Shown here one piece after another: positions 15,074 to 24,016 of a stretch of 40,875 nt of DNA. The translations under genes and the position numbers were made by a program. How positions within the stretch are numbered: the stretch's first letter is position 1; each line of letters begins with the position of its first letter. The stretch is from NCBI GenBank assembly GCA_002070375.1, contig MWDD01000021.1, positions 1 to 40,875 of the forward strand, in the 5' to 3' direction. Source of the DNA: a bacterium ADurb.Bin157. Its GTDB lineage: Bacteria > Muiribacteriota > Ozemobacteria > Ozemobacterales > Ozemobacteraceae. A model generated the notes under the pieces. The model saw only the letters and a list, made by a program, of their open reading frames with translations, made no database searches and was not told the DNA's origin.

Positions 15074-15184
15074 ATGTTTTACCAGATACTAGGTTATGTT
15101 TTTGGGCTTGTTATGGCAATAAACTATTATCTGTTTTTTGTTTTTTTTCCTTGTTTGATAGGTTATCTGTTGGGAGATGACTGA
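15074..15184 (+). CDS. 36-aa single-span membrane peptide
   Basis: A short ORF with ATG at 15074 and AGGAG at 15064-15068 (spacing 5), overlapping the stop of the TPR gene. The product starts MFYQILGYVFGLVMAINYY, continues LFFVFFPCLIGYLL and ends GDD. It is almost entirely hydrophobic with an acidic end, as expected for a one- or two-span membrane miniprotein. It lies in the same direction between the TPR and DUF4912 genes and ends six bases before the latter. No homologue recognised; support is the strong ribosome-binding site and composition. Confidence 0.55.
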   Translation: MFYQILGYVFGLVMAINYYLFFVFFPCLIGYLLGDD

Positions 15185-15190
15185 AATATT

Positions 15191-15997
15191 ATGAAGACGA
15201 CAAATAAAACTGCATCAAAAAAGATTGATATTTTGGCCGAAGACCAAAAAGAAATCAGGCGATTAAAAGAGCTGGATGACATAGAGCTTTTAAAAGAGGC
15301 CTTATCGAGACTTATTTATGAAACATCGGAATCTGCAATGACTAAAAAACCTGTTAAGGCGGCAAAAAAGCTAAAAAGAACAGCAAAAATCGGGCGGGCT
15401 GTGTCAGGTAAAAAAGTAAAGATTTCTTACAGTTTTACTTATGTGCCTTACAAAAAGCCTGAAAGGGCGGAAACTAAATTGTATGCAATAAATTATATTA
15501 CTCTTTCTTTGGTAAAAGAATCTGAGCTGACAGGCGAACTTCCCTTAGATTACGACGAGAATCGTTTGGTACTTCAAATTATTGACCCTTTTACGGCTCA
15601 CGCCTATTGGGAAGTATCACTACAAGAGCGATGTCGCTTAAGGTTAGGTTATGGCGGCCATTTTGTCCTTAGACTGCATAATATCTCAGACTCTACAAAA
15701 GAAGAAATTTGGTTCCCCGAAGATATAGGAAACTGCTTTGTTGCTCTTCCGAAGCCGGCCAGTATTTACAGAGCTGAATTGGGCTATTACAGCTCTAAGA
15801 GGTATTCTTGCGTTGCGATTTCCAATTCCGTTTACTCCCCAACCGACAAAGTGTCTGAAAAAACTGCCGAACCGGTTCCGGAAGACCGGGATCAGCCGGT
15901 TACAAAAGATTCGGTTCGGGCGGCTACAAAATATACTCTTATTATTCAAGAGCCTGATGAAAAAGATTCAGGAAGCGAAAATTTTAAGCCGTTATGA
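15191..15997 (+). CDS. DUF4912 domain protein
   Basis: Residues 118 to about 220 carry the DUF4912 pattern: LPLDYDENRLVLQIIDP, then HAYWEVS, a central LRLHNIS, WFPEDIGNCFVALPKP and YRAELGYYSS...AISNSVYSP. DUF4912 has an all-beta, Ig/carbohydrate-module-like signature, and it is frequently found next to GH57 branching enzymes, as here. The N terminus (1-100) is Lys-rich and helical, and the last ~45 residues are Pro/Glu/Asp-rich and probably disordered. There is no signal peptide. ATG 15191 is used; the stop overlaps the GH57 start by ATGA, so translation is likely coupled. A role in binding or organising glycogen-like polymers is an inference from the neighbour. Confidence 0.85.
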   Translation: MKTTNKTASKKIDILAEDQKEIRRLKELDDIELLKEALSRLIYETSESAMTKKPVKAAKKLKRTAKIGRAVSGKKVKISYSFTYVPYKKPERAETKLYAINYITLSLVKESELTGELPLDYDENRLVLQIIDPFTAHAYWEVSLQERCRLRLGYGGHFVLRLHNISDSTKEEIWFPEDIGNCFVALPKPASIYRAELGYYSSKRYSCVAISNSVYSPTDKVSEKTAEPVPEDRDQPVTKDSVRAATKYTLIIQEPDEKDSGSENFKPL

Positions 15998-17586
15998 TCA
16001 ATGATGCCGGAATTTGGGCCCCGGTTTTGCATGCCCACCTTCCATTTGTCAGACACCCCGAATATGTTGATATGATGGAAGAGCGATGGCTGTATGAAGC
16101 TATTACCGAAACATATATTCCGTTAATTGATGTTTTTCAACGACTTTCTGATGAAAATATAAAATTCAGATTGACTTTAACGATAACTCCCTCTCTTGCA
16201 AATATGCTGGCAGACAGTCTATTGATGGGTCGGTATTTGAGTTACATCAACAGGCTTGTTGATCTTGCAGAAAATGAAGTTCTGCGCACAAAAGATTTGG
16301 CAAAGTTTGAGCTGTTAGCAAGAATCTACAGGGATAAATTTTATAAGATAAGAAGCATTTTTGAAAAGTGGAATTTTAGGTTACTAAACGCTTTTCGTCA
16401 TTTTCAAGATTCCGGCTATCTGGAAATCATTACTTGTTGTGCTACTCACGCTTTTTTGCCGTTGCTCGCCAATTTTAAAGAAGCGGTTGAAGCTCAAATA
16501 AAAATGGCAGTTATAGACTATGAGCATCACTTCAGGTGTGTGCCAAAAGGTATTTGGCTCGCGGAATGTGCTTACTATGAAGGTTTAGACGAGGTTTTAA
16601 GGCGGAATGGTTTGAGTTATTTTTTTGTTGACACTCATGGAATAACCCACGCGAACCCGCGCCCCGGTTACGCAACTTACGCGCCTATAGATTGCGGTTC
16701 GGGAGTGTTTGCTTTTGGGCGAGACCCTGAAACCGGGCGGCAAGTTTGGTCATCGGAGGTTGGTTATCCGGGTGACCCAAATTACAGAGATTTCTACAGA
16801 GATATCGGATTTGATCTGGATAAAGAATATATTGGCCCCTATATTCATGAATCAGGCATTCGATTGAATACAGGGATAAAATATCATCGTATAACCGGAA
16901 AAAACATAGCCGATAAAGATGTTTACGACTATTCGATAGCCATGCAAAAGACTTGGGAGCATGCGAATCATTTTGTTTTTAGCCGCGAACGTCAGATTGC
17001 GGCGGTCGGGGTTAATATGCGTCGCAGCCCTATAATTGTTTCGCCTTATGACTGCGAGTTGTTTGGGCATTGGTGGTTTGAGGGGCCTGAGTTTTTGTAT
17101 AATGTGCTCAAGAAAATAGTTTTAGAAGGGCAATACACAAGGTTAGGCACTCCCTCTGATTATCTCGGTATTTATAAACACAGCGAAAAAGCCGTTCCTT
17201 CCATGTCGTCTTGGGGTGAAGAGGGTTACTGTTCTGTTTGGTTGAATGAAAAAAATGCATGGATATACCCTCATGTGCACAAGGCTACCGAGAGGATGAT
17301 AAAGCTTGCCGATGATTTTTTTGAGGCTACGGGTCTGATGCAAAGGGCATTGAATCAGGCAGCCAGAGAAGTTATGCTTTTGCAGTCATCTGATTGGGCT
17401 TTTATCATGAAAACAGAAACTACGGTCGGGTATGCGAAAAAAAGAATAAAAGATCACGTTTTTAGGTTTAATAAACTGTATGAAAGTATTTTGGGGGGCG
17501 ACGTTAATGTGCTGTGGCTGAGTGAAGTTGAAAGCCGCGATAACATTTTTCCCGAAATGGATTTTCGAATATTCAAAAAACAATAG
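15994..17586 (+). CDS. GH57 1,4-alpha-glucan branching enzyme (DUF1957 type)
   Basis: This enzyme transfers alpha-1,4 chain segments to alpha-1,6 positions when making glycogen. The 530-aa length fits bacterial GH57 branching enzymes. Diagnostic motifs are HAHLPFVRHPE at the N terminus, TLTITPSLANML, the nucleophile region GIWLAECAYYEGLD with E191, THG in FFVDTHG, and the acid/base region SPYDCELFGHWWFEGP with D353. The C-terminal helical domain contains QSSDWAFIMKT, also typical. It is soluble and cytoplasmic. The start ATG overlaps the stop of the DUF4912 gene (ATGA). The next gene, a CHASE2 adenylate cyclase, starts nine bases after the stop, so storage-polymer synthesis and cyclic-nucleotide production appear to be co-expressed. 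An amylase or transferase of the same GH57 family is a less likely alternative. Confidence 0.9.
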   Translation: MINDAGIWAPVLHAHLPFVRHPEYVDMMEERWLYEAITETYIPLIDVFQRLSDENIKFRLTLTITPSLANMLADSLLMGRYLSYINRLVDLAENEVLRTKDLAKFELLARIYRDKFYKIRSIFEKWNFRLLNAFRHFQDSGYLEIITCCATHAFLPLLANFKEAVEAQIKMAVIDYEHHFRCVPKGIWLAECAYYEGLDEVLRRNGLSYFFVDTHGITHANPRPGYATYAPIDCGSGVFAFGRDPETGRQVWSSEVGYPGDPNYRDFYRDIGFDLDKEYIGPYIHESGIRLNTGIKYHRITGKNIADKDVYDYSIAMQKTWEHANHFVFSRERQIAAVGVNMRRSPIIVSPYDCELFGHWWFEGPEFLYNVLKKIVLEGQYTRLGTPSDYLGIYKHSEKAVPSMSSWGEEGYCSVWLNEKNAWIYPHVHKATERMIKLADDFFEATGLMQRALNQAAREVMLLQSSDWAFIMKTETTVGYAKKRIKDHVFRFNKLYESILGGDVNVLWLSEVESRDNIFPEMDFRIFKKQ

Positions 17587-17595
17587 CGAGGCTTT

Positions 17596-20556
17596 GTGAA
17601 GGAAAAGTTTAAGAAGATAAAGAAGTTTTTTGCGGGGCGAGCTTATTTGCAGGCCTTAGGCATAAGTTTGGCAGTGTTTTTATTTGTAAGTATGTTGTTT
17701 TTATCGCATTCGTTACAGATTTTGGAAGAATATTTTTCTGCTTTGCTTGTGCAGCAGGGTTTTAAGCCGAGAGATAATATTTCGCGTGTTACGGTAATTA
17801 AAAAAGATCAAGCTACGTCTGAATTACTTGGCAGAAATCCCGGAAGGCGTGAATTCGCGTCTTTGTTTGAATGTTTTGGGCAAAGCCAACTCGTTAAATC
17901 GGAGCAAGAGAAAAAACCTCAAAGCTACACGCTTTTTAAGCTAGACATTGGGCTGTTTCGCGATGTGAAGAGTTACCCGGTGTTTACGTCGTATGATTAT
18001 TGGTGTGGTTTTGACGGCTACGATGATGAATACGGGTTGTTGGGGCAAGATAAATGGAATTCTCCGGTGAGAAGACTGGGAGAACGTTATCGTGCAGACA
18101 AAAATCTTCGGGGCAACAATTGCCTGTTTATGTTCAAAGATTACATTTGGGGCCCGATGAAGATGAATATATTCAAATTTTTGAGCGGCGGTCGGGATTT
18201 TTTGGTCTTGCCGACGCTAATTACCGATTGGTGCGATAAAGAGCTGGTCGGCGCCGTGTCGGAACATCTTGCAAATCAACGAGGCGAAGGAAGCGGTGCT
18301 AAGATTGATTCAAAACATGAAGCTGCGATAAATTTGTTGAAAAAATGGGTAAGCTTTTTTGAAAGCCTAAGCTACGCTGATTTTGTGCCGGTATTTAGTT
18401 TTCATGGCGGCCCTGAGTCAGTATTAAGTTTTAGTTTTGTCGTTAAGACAAAGCCTTTGCCCGGTGAGTATGTTGTTGAGCCGGCTGCGGTTGTTGGTTT
18501 CGACTTTGTTTTGCAGGGTGAGATGAATGAACAGGACGATGCCTTGCTATCAGAGGCTTTGAACAAGAGTCTTGCGAAGGTTGTTCTGGCCGGTCACACG
18601 GCAAATGAGACAGTTGCTGCAACAGGAGAAGAGGGGCGTAATACCGAAGAGGTGGCGGGGCGTTTTCCCGAAAATGATAATAAGGACGGAGTTATCAGGA
18701 CAACTTCGTCAGATTTGAATCTGACTTTAACCGAAACAAGATATATTATGCCGCACGATAAATTTTTGGGCGGGAAAAATGTTTCAATCGGAATCATTAA
18801 TGTCGGTAAGTCGAATAAGGGCTTTGTGAGCGAAGTTCCTATGTTTTTTGTTGATAAAAAGCGGAATCGGTTGATGCCGGCTTTTAGCTTGTCGATCGCA
18901 ATGATGGCACTTGACAGAAATTGCAAAGATAAAGATGAAATCGGTTATGTTACGGCTATGGAGAGAGAATTTGAGCGCATTTTTAAGTCGGTGGTTGACG
19001 GCACTTTTGTGGGGCCGTTAAGGATTAAGGATCGAGTGATCCCGGTTGACAGAAAAGGCTTTATGTATATTGATTTTGTAGGTTCAACAAGTAAAGCTTA
19101 TGGTGTAAATAAGGCGGCTCTGGACGGATGGTCCCTTTACCAATGTTTTGATCGCGATTATTTGAAGAAATTATGGGCGGAGCGGCCATCTGAAAGCAGG
19201 CTTAACCCTGCATTGCAGCAGACAAATATACTTAATAGGGGAGAAAATAATAAGAGCCACACAATTGCGGTGTGCGGGCCTTTCGAGATTACCGATTTTG
19301 ACTATTTTGCAACGCCGTTAACGCTTAAAACTTCGTTGCAGCCTATAAAAGAGGACTTGATGGGGGTCGAAATACACGCGAATGCCATTATTAATATTTT
19401 AGACAAGTTATACATTAAAAAACCCGAAAACCCCGCTTCGACTGTTTTTGCATTGCTTGTCGTGTGTATTGCTGCGGCGGTGTTGCTTGAATTCACAAGA
19501 CCTTTTTGGGGCGCATTTTTGACCATGCTGTTTATGTGGATGACTTTTTTGTATGGGCATCATTCTTACCATGTAAACAGAGAATTGATGTATTTGGCAC
19601 CTTTGATTATTTCGTATCCGATGATATGGGTAGCGACTACTTTTTTAAATTATATAAAGCAACGTGCGAAAGCAATGAATACGCGTGCTATGTTTTCGAG
19701 ATTTGTTTCTGCGGATGTTGTGCAGTATATGCTTGATAACCCTGAATTGGTGAGGCCGGGCGGCGAGAAGACTGAACTGACAGTTATGTTTTCAGATATT
19801 GCCGGTTTTACACCTATGTCAGAAGCTCTGACGCCTGAAGAGCTTGTTGTGCTTCTTAACGAATATTTGGGTGCTATGACTGATTTGCTGTTTAAATATG
19901 GGGGCACGCTAGATAAATTTATAGGAGATGCCATTATGGCATTTTGGAACTATCCTAAAAAACAGCCTGATCACGCTGTTAAAGCCTGCCTTTGTGCTAT
20001 TGAAATGCAACAAAAAATAGACAGTTTGCAGATTGGGTGGCAAGCAAGAGGGTTGCCGAGAGTTTCGGTCAGAGTAGGAATAAATACTGCCGGGGTAGTT
20101 GTCGGTTATATGGGTTCAATGCAGGCTCAAATGAATTTTACCTGCATGGGAGACGGAGTTAATCTTGCATCGCGTCTTGAGGGCGCAAATAAAGAATACG
20201 GAACGAAAATGATGATTAGCGAGGCAACCTATCTGCAAGTTAAAGACAAAATAACTTGCAGATTTTTAGACTTTTTGGCGGTAAAAGGAAAAACGGAGCC
20301 TGTTAAAGTTTACGAGATTGTCTCAGAAAAAGGAAATGAACCTGCAGATTTTGATGAACATTTTGAGCTTTACGATCAAGCTATTAAGCTCCATCTTGAG
20401 CGAAAATGGGACGAAGCAATTGAATTATTTGGTGTTATTATTGAAAAATGGCCCGATGATGTGCCCGCAACAACATATATTAGCAGGTGCAGGCAGTATA
20501 AAGAAACTCCGCCGCCCGATAATTGGGACGGCAGATATATACTAACTCACAAATAA
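17596..20556 (+). CDS. CHASE2-domain class III adenylate cyclase with C-terminal TPR-like tail
   Basis: A membrane receptor cyclase expected to make cAMP. Order: TM helix at about 17-37; a long extracytoplasmic CHASE2 sensor (about 40-605) with the hallmarks MNEQDDALLSEAL, KNVSIGIINVG and GVEIHANAIINIL; three TM helices (about 615-690); then the cyclase domain (about 720-890). Metal aspartates are D734 in FSDIAGF and D778 in IGDAIMAFW. Substrate residues are K774 and T849, the Lys/Thr pair of adenylyl cyclases, and N856 and R860 in VNLASRLE complete the site. The CHASE2 domain is longer than usual, with an insert near residue 340-360. A short helical repeat, TPR-like, ends the protein (about 915-965). 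GTG 17596 follows GAGG at 17588-17591. The context suggests an envelope signal linked to glycogen-type metabolism. Confidence 0.92.
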   Translation: MKEKFKKIKKFFAGRAYLQALGISLAVFLFVSMLFLSHSLQILEEYFSALLVQQGFKPRDNISRVTVIKKDQATSELLGRNPGRREFASLFECFGQSQLVKSEQEKKPQSYTLFKLDIGLFRDVKSYPVFTSYDYWCGFDGYDDEYGLLGQDKWNSPVRRLGERYRADKNLRGNNCLFMFKDYIWGPMKMNIFKFLSGGRDFLVLPTLITDWCDKELVGAVSEHLANQRGEGSGAKIDSKHEAAINLLKKWVSFFESLSYADFVPVFSFHGGPESVLSFSFVVKTKPLPGEYVVEPAAVVGFDFVLQGEMNEQDDALLSEALNKSLAKVVLAGHTANETVAATGEEGRNTEEVAGRFPENDNKDGVIRTTSSDLNLTLTETRYIMPHDKFLGGKNVSIGIINVGKSNKGFVSEVPMFFVDKKRNRLMPAFSLSIAMMALDRNCKDKDEIGYVTAMEREFERIFKSVVDGTFVGPLRIKDRVIPVDRKGFMYIDFVGSTSKAYGVNKAALDGWSLYQCFDRDYLKKLWAERPSESRLNPALQQTNILNRGENNKSHTIAVCGPFEITDFDYFATPLTLKTSLQPIKEDLMGVEIHANAIINILDKLYIKKPENPASTVFALLVVCIAAAVLLEFTRPFWGAFLTMLFMWMTFLYGHHSYHVNRELMYLAPLIISYPMIWVATTFLNYIKQRAKAMNTRAMFSRFVSADVVQYMLDNPELVRPGGEKTELTVMFSDIAGFTPMSEALTPEELVVLLNEYLGAMTDLLFKYGGTLDKFIGDAIMAFWNYPKKQPDHAVKACLCAIEMQQKIDSLQIGWQARGLPRVSVRVGINTAGVVVGYMGSMQAQMNFTCMGDGVNLASRLEGANKEYGTKMMISEATYLQVKDKITCRFLDFLAVKGKTEPVKVYEIVSEKGNEPADFDEHFELYDQAIKLHLERKWDEAIELFGVIIEKWPDDVPATTYISRCRQYKETPPPDNWDGRYILTHK

Positions 20557-20560
20557 AAGT

Positions 20561-20588
20561 TTGCTATTTATGTTGAAAGTGATATATT
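20561..20588 (+). promoter_or_regulatory. candidate promoter for RNase D
   Basis: TTGCTA (20561-20566) and TATATT (20583-20588) are 16 bp apart, directly after the cyclase stop codon, with about 41 bases left before the RNase D start. The cyclase gene has no visible terminator, so RNase D may also be transcribed by read-through. Confidence 0.4.
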
Positions 20589-20629
20589 TACCCTTGTAAT
20601 GCACTCTAACTATACAGCACGGGACTTAG

Positions 20630-21844
20630 ATGAAAATAGAATTTGATCCGCACCCTTTTATTGATAACCCCAGAGTAATAGAAACAACAGAAGAAATGGA
20701 TAATTTTTTTTCTCGTTGTGCCACAGAAGATGTTATTGCGGTAGACATAGAATCTGCCGGCTTTTACAGATATTACGGCAGAGTTAATTTAATTCAGATT
20801 GCCTCAAGAAAAGAAGCCGCAATAATTGATCCTCAAAAAATCGAAGATTTTTCAGCTTTTCAAAACTTTGCAAATGCAAGTTCTTGTTTGTGGCTTTTTC
20901 ATGGCGGCGATTACGATATTTCAATGCTTGCCAAAGATCTCGGGATATATATTCCGAGAATGTTCGATACAAGAAAAGCCGCCGAAATAACCGGAATGAC
21001 CGAACTCGGGTTGCGCGCTCTCACTGAAAAATACCTGGGCTTTACTTTAGATAAACGCTTACAGCGATGTGACTGGTCAAAAAGACCCTTGACTCGTGCC
21101 ATGAAAGAATATGGCTTACTTGACGCAGTTTGTCTTATTCCTGTGTATGATTGCTTAAAGTCTGAACTTGAGACTTTAAACAGAATGGACTGGGTAATGG
21201 AAGAATGCGATTATATTGCGCGTCATGCAAAAGAGTTTCAGGAGCAAGAAGCCGACCCATACGCATTCAGAATCAAAGGCGCATCAAAATTATCATTAAG
21301 ATCTCAGGCGATTTTAAAAGAAATTTGGTCGTTGCGCGAAAAAATTGCCGCAAAACTTGATAGGGCTCCTTTTATGCTTCTAAGCAATCAGGCCCTTATA
21401 GAAATTGCCCGCCAAGTGCCGAGAACCGTATCCGGAATGTTGGTTATTAAGTCGGTAAACAGAGATTTTTTAAACAGATACGGAAGCGAATTGCAAGTTG
21501 CAATAAAGGCCGGAATGAAAGCGCCTTTAACAGATTTGGAGCGTCCCTTTAAGCCTAAAGAAAAAGAGTTTCTTTTAACGGCCTGGGAAGGCGAGCTGGC
21601 AAAGTCTTTACGCGAAATAAGAGATTCAATTGCCGAAAAACTAAATATTCCGCCGGCTGTGTTGGCACCTATGCACAGCATTTACGACCTTGCCAAGATT
21701 CGGCCCAATACCGTGGGCCTGCTATTGCAAAGTGAGATTTTGCACGAATGGCAAACCCAAATCCTTGCTGAAGGCTTTTTGGATATCCTTCGGCAGGAGC
21801 CGCCTAAAACAGCAAAGAGTAAGCGCCGCCGTCGAAAAAGATAA
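20630..21844 (+). CDS. rnd: ribonuclease D (3'-5' exoribonuclease, DEDDy type)
   Basis: RNase D trims the 3' ends of tRNA precursors and other small RNAs. The exonuclease domain (about 15-175) shows the DEDDy residues: D39 and E41 in VIAVDIES, D96 in FHGGDYDISML, and Y161/D165 in MKEYGLLDA. FDTRKAAEITG and LRALTEKYLGFTLDK are also typical. Two HRDC-like helical domains follow (about 210-290 and 310-385; IWSLREKIAAKLDRAPFMLL and LREIRDSIAEKLNIPPAVL), then a basic tail KSKRRRRKR likely to contact RNA. At 404 aa it is slightly longer than E. coli RNase D. ATG 20630 has only a weak GGGA at 20621-20624. It is a free-standing gene between the cyclase and protease units. Confidence 0.92.
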   Translation: MKIEFDPHPFIDNPRVIETTEEMDNFFSRCATEDVIAVDIESAGFYRYYGRVNLIQIASRKEAAIIDPQKIEDFSAFQNFANASSCLWLFHGGDYDISMLAKDLGIYIPRMFDTRKAAEITGMTELGLRALTEKYLGFTLDKRLQRCDWSKRPLTRAMKEYGLLDAVCLIPVYDCLKSELETLNRMDWVMEECDYIARHAKEFQEQEADPYAFRIKGASKLSLRSQAILKEIWSLREKIAAKLDRAPFMLLSNQALIEIARQVPRTVSGMLVIKSVNRDFLNRYGSELQVAIKAGMKAPLTDLERPFKPKEKEFLLTAWEGELAKSLREIRDSIAEKLNIPPAVLAPMHSIYDLAKIRPNTVGLLLQSEILHEWQTQILAEGFLDILRQEPPKTAKSKRRRRKR

Positions 21845-21895
21845 TTAAGTCTAGTTAGTGAAATAAATATTTAATTGTTTTTTTATAAAATACTC

Positions 21896-21924
21896 TTGCG
21901 CATTTGGCTCTGTGTACGTATAAT
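21896..21924 (+). promoter_or_regulatory. strong candidate sigma-70-type promoter of the C25 protease gene
   Basis: TTGCGC at 21896-21901, a 17-bp spacer and a perfect TATAAT at 21919-21924. The transcript would start near 21931 and carry a leader of about 45 nt containing GGAGG (21965-21969). It is one of the best promoter matches in the window, in line with the expression-biased codons of the gene. The rest of the 132-bp gap is AT-rich without other recognised elements. Confidence 0.65.
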
Positions 21925-21976
21925 AAAAAAACGTCCTTAAAAGTATTTTAGTATGTAATTAAATGGAGGCAAGAGC

Positions 21977-23929
21977 TTGAAACGATTTACCACTCTTTTT
22001 CTGGCACTTTGTATGCTGAGCTCCGGTTCTGCTTTCGCAGCCGGTATCAGCCTTGGCGAAGCTACTCGCGGTTATGCCGCAACCCTTAACATTGATTGTC
22101 CTAAAGTTAATGTTGAAACTGTACAGATTCTTGGTGCCAAGGCAGTTGAATTGACTGCTGAGGGAGCAACCGTATCATCGGACAAAGACGCACCTGCGTT
22201 ACCGAGATATACTGCCATGGTTATGGTAGACCCCGCACGCAAACCGATGTTCCAGGTGAAGAGTCTTAGTTCTCAGATTATTAACCTTGATGCACGTGTA
22301 GCACCCAGCAAAGGTAACTTTACACGTAATATCAATCCCGCCGATGTTCCTTACAATTACGGCAAAGTATATGCTAAAAATGCTTGGTATCCCTCTGATA
22401 ACGATCTCGTTAAAATGGGCGAACCTTTCATTTTCAGAGAAGTTCGCGGTGTTAACCTTGTTGTTAACCCCGTTCAGTACAATCCTGTAAAAAATCAAAT
22501 TAAAGTTCACAAGAAACTTCAAGTAACTGTAAAAGCCGGCGAAATCGACAGCAAAAACATTATGAATAAAGCTGCTCCGATAACCAAGGCTTTTGAACCC
22601 ATTTACAAAAACGTATTTGTTAACTATAAACAGGCTACTTCTCGTCTTCCTCGCCTCGATGAACAAGGCCGTCTCTTGATCATCTCCGCCGATGAATACA
22701 TGAATGCAATGAAACCCTTCGTTGAATGGAAACAAAAACTCGGTCTCACTGTTAAATTGGTTCCCATGAGTGCCGTTGGTGCTACTAATACTGACGTTCA
22801 AGCTTTTATTCTTGATGAATATCAGCAGGGCGGACTTACCAACATTATGCTTGTTGGCGATGCAGACAAAATCCCGACAAATAAAGGCGTCAAAGAAAGA
22901 GCCGATTCAGATACTTGCTATGTGAAACTTGCCGGTGACGATCATGTTCCCGATGCAATTATCAGCCGCCTCAGCGCTTCAAACGAAGCCGAAGTTGCAT
23001 ATCAGGTAGCTAAGTTCATCAACTATGAACGCTTCCCCACAACTGACAAGTCTTGGTATACCAGACTTCTCGGTATCGGTTCAGCCGAAGGTAATCCCAA
23101 AGATTACGTTTACATTGATGAAATTCGCGACACTCTCTTCAAAAAAGGCCTGTTTAAAGATGCCGTAAAAGCATATGATCCGGGCGCAAACGCAGCAATG
23201 GTAACCGAAGCTCTTAACAAAGGTGTAAGCCTTATTAACTATCTTGGCCACGGTTCAGGAACCAGCTGGGGCACTACTCGTTTCTCTAACAGCAATATGA
23301 GCTCTCTTAAAAATGGTTGGATGATGCCGGTTATATGGGATATCGCTTGTGTTAACGGTCGCTTTGTAAACTACACCGGATTCGGTGAAGCTTGGATGCG
23401 CGCCGGAAATATCGACTCTCCTGCCGGTGCTGTTTGCTACGCAGGTGCAAGCACTAACATGGAATGGGTTCCCCCGATTCATGTTCAGGCTGAAATCAAT
23501 AAAGTTCTCATCGGCGACGAAGTTTACAAAACTACCGGCGGACTGCACATGAACGGTATCATGAAGGGCCTTGAACTTTACACTGCCGAACCCAGAAAAT
23601 CAGGCGTAATGATTCTTGAACAATGGAATCTTTTCGGTGACAGCACTCTTCATGTTCGCTACAAAGCTCCTTCAAAAGTTGAAGCTAAATCAAAAGCTAC
23701 TCGCAGTGGCGACGGCGTTACAGTTAAAATTAACGTAGAACAAAACGGTAAGCCCGTAAGCAACGCTCGTGTATCTGTTTACACCGAAGGCGTTAAGAAT
23801 ATCAAAGTTGCTACAACCAATGACCAAGGTCAGGCTGTTGTAACTATGCCTAAGGGTATGAAAGCCGGTTACTTGACTGTTATCGGTGCTGACGTTGTTC
23901 CCGTTGTTGACCAACCTATCGAATTCTAA
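21977..23929 (+). CDS. secreted cysteine protease, peptidase family C25 (gingipain-like)
   Basis: Family C25 cysteine peptidases include the gingipains. The signal peptide spans residues 1-21 (FTTLFLALCMLSSGSAFA). A propeptide-like beta domain follows (about 25-215). The catalytic domain (about 225-570) opens with GRLLIISADEYM and includes GLTNIMLVGDADKIP. The dyad is H425 in INYLGHGSG and C458 in WDIACVNGRF; their 33-residue spacing equals that of RgpB (His211/Cys244). The C terminus (about 575-650) is an Ig-like or CnaB-like domain (KPVSNARVSVYTEG). No Por-type sorting domain was recognised, so a type IX route is not supported. TTG 21977 has GGAGG at 21965-21969. Arg is mostly CGT/CGC here, unlike neighbours that favour AGA, CGA and CGG, which suggests high expression. 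Confidence 0.92.
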   Translation: MKRFTTLFLALCMLSSGSAFAAGISLGEATRGYAATLNIDCPKVNVETVQILGAKAVELTAEGATVSSDKDAPALPRYTAMVMVDPARKPMFQVKSLSSQIINLDARVAPSKGNFTRNINPADVPYNYGKVYAKNAWYPSDNDLVKMGEPFIFREVRGVNLVVNPVQYNPVKNQIKVHKKLQVTVKAGEIDSKNIMNKAAPITKAFEPIYKNVFVNYKQATSRLPRLDEQGRLLIISADEYMNAMKPFVEWKQKLGLTVKLVPMSAVGATNTDVQAFILDEYQQGGLTNIMLVGDADKIPTNKGVKERADSDTCYVKLAGDDHVPDAIISRLSASNEAEVAYQVAKFINYERFPTTDKSWYTRLLGIGSAEGNPKDYVYIDEIRDTLFKKGLFKDAVKAYDPGANAAMVTEALNKGVSLINYLGHGSGTSWGTTRFSNSNMSSLKNGWMMPVIWDIACVNGRFVNYTGFGEAWMRAGNIDSPAGAVCYAGASTNMEWVPPIHVQAEINKVLIGDEVYKTTGGLHMNGIMKGLELYTAEPRKSGVMILEQWNLFGDSTLHVRYKAPSKVEAKSKATRSGDGVTVKINVEQNGKPVSNARVSVYTEGVKNIKVATTNDQGQAVVTMPKGMKAGYLTVIGADVVPVVDQPIEF

Positions 23930-23957
23930 GCATAGCTTGAATAAGTAGAAATTAAAC

Positions 23958-24000
23958 AAACCGCGCCTTTTCAAATCGAAAAGGCGCGGTTTCATTTTTA
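23958..24000. terminator. bidirectional intrinsic terminator
   Basis: A perfect 15-bp GC-rich stem, AAACCGCGCCTTTTC (23958-23972) with GAAAAGGCGCGGTTT (23978-23992), around a 5-nt loop. It is followed by CATTTTTA on the plus strand, and by a weaker T-rich stretch on the minus strand. It ends the C25 protease transcript and the convergent hydrolase/cyclase transcript, and marks the point where gene direction switches in the window. Confidence 0.9.
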
Positions 24001-24016
24001 GAAAATATAAGATGGG

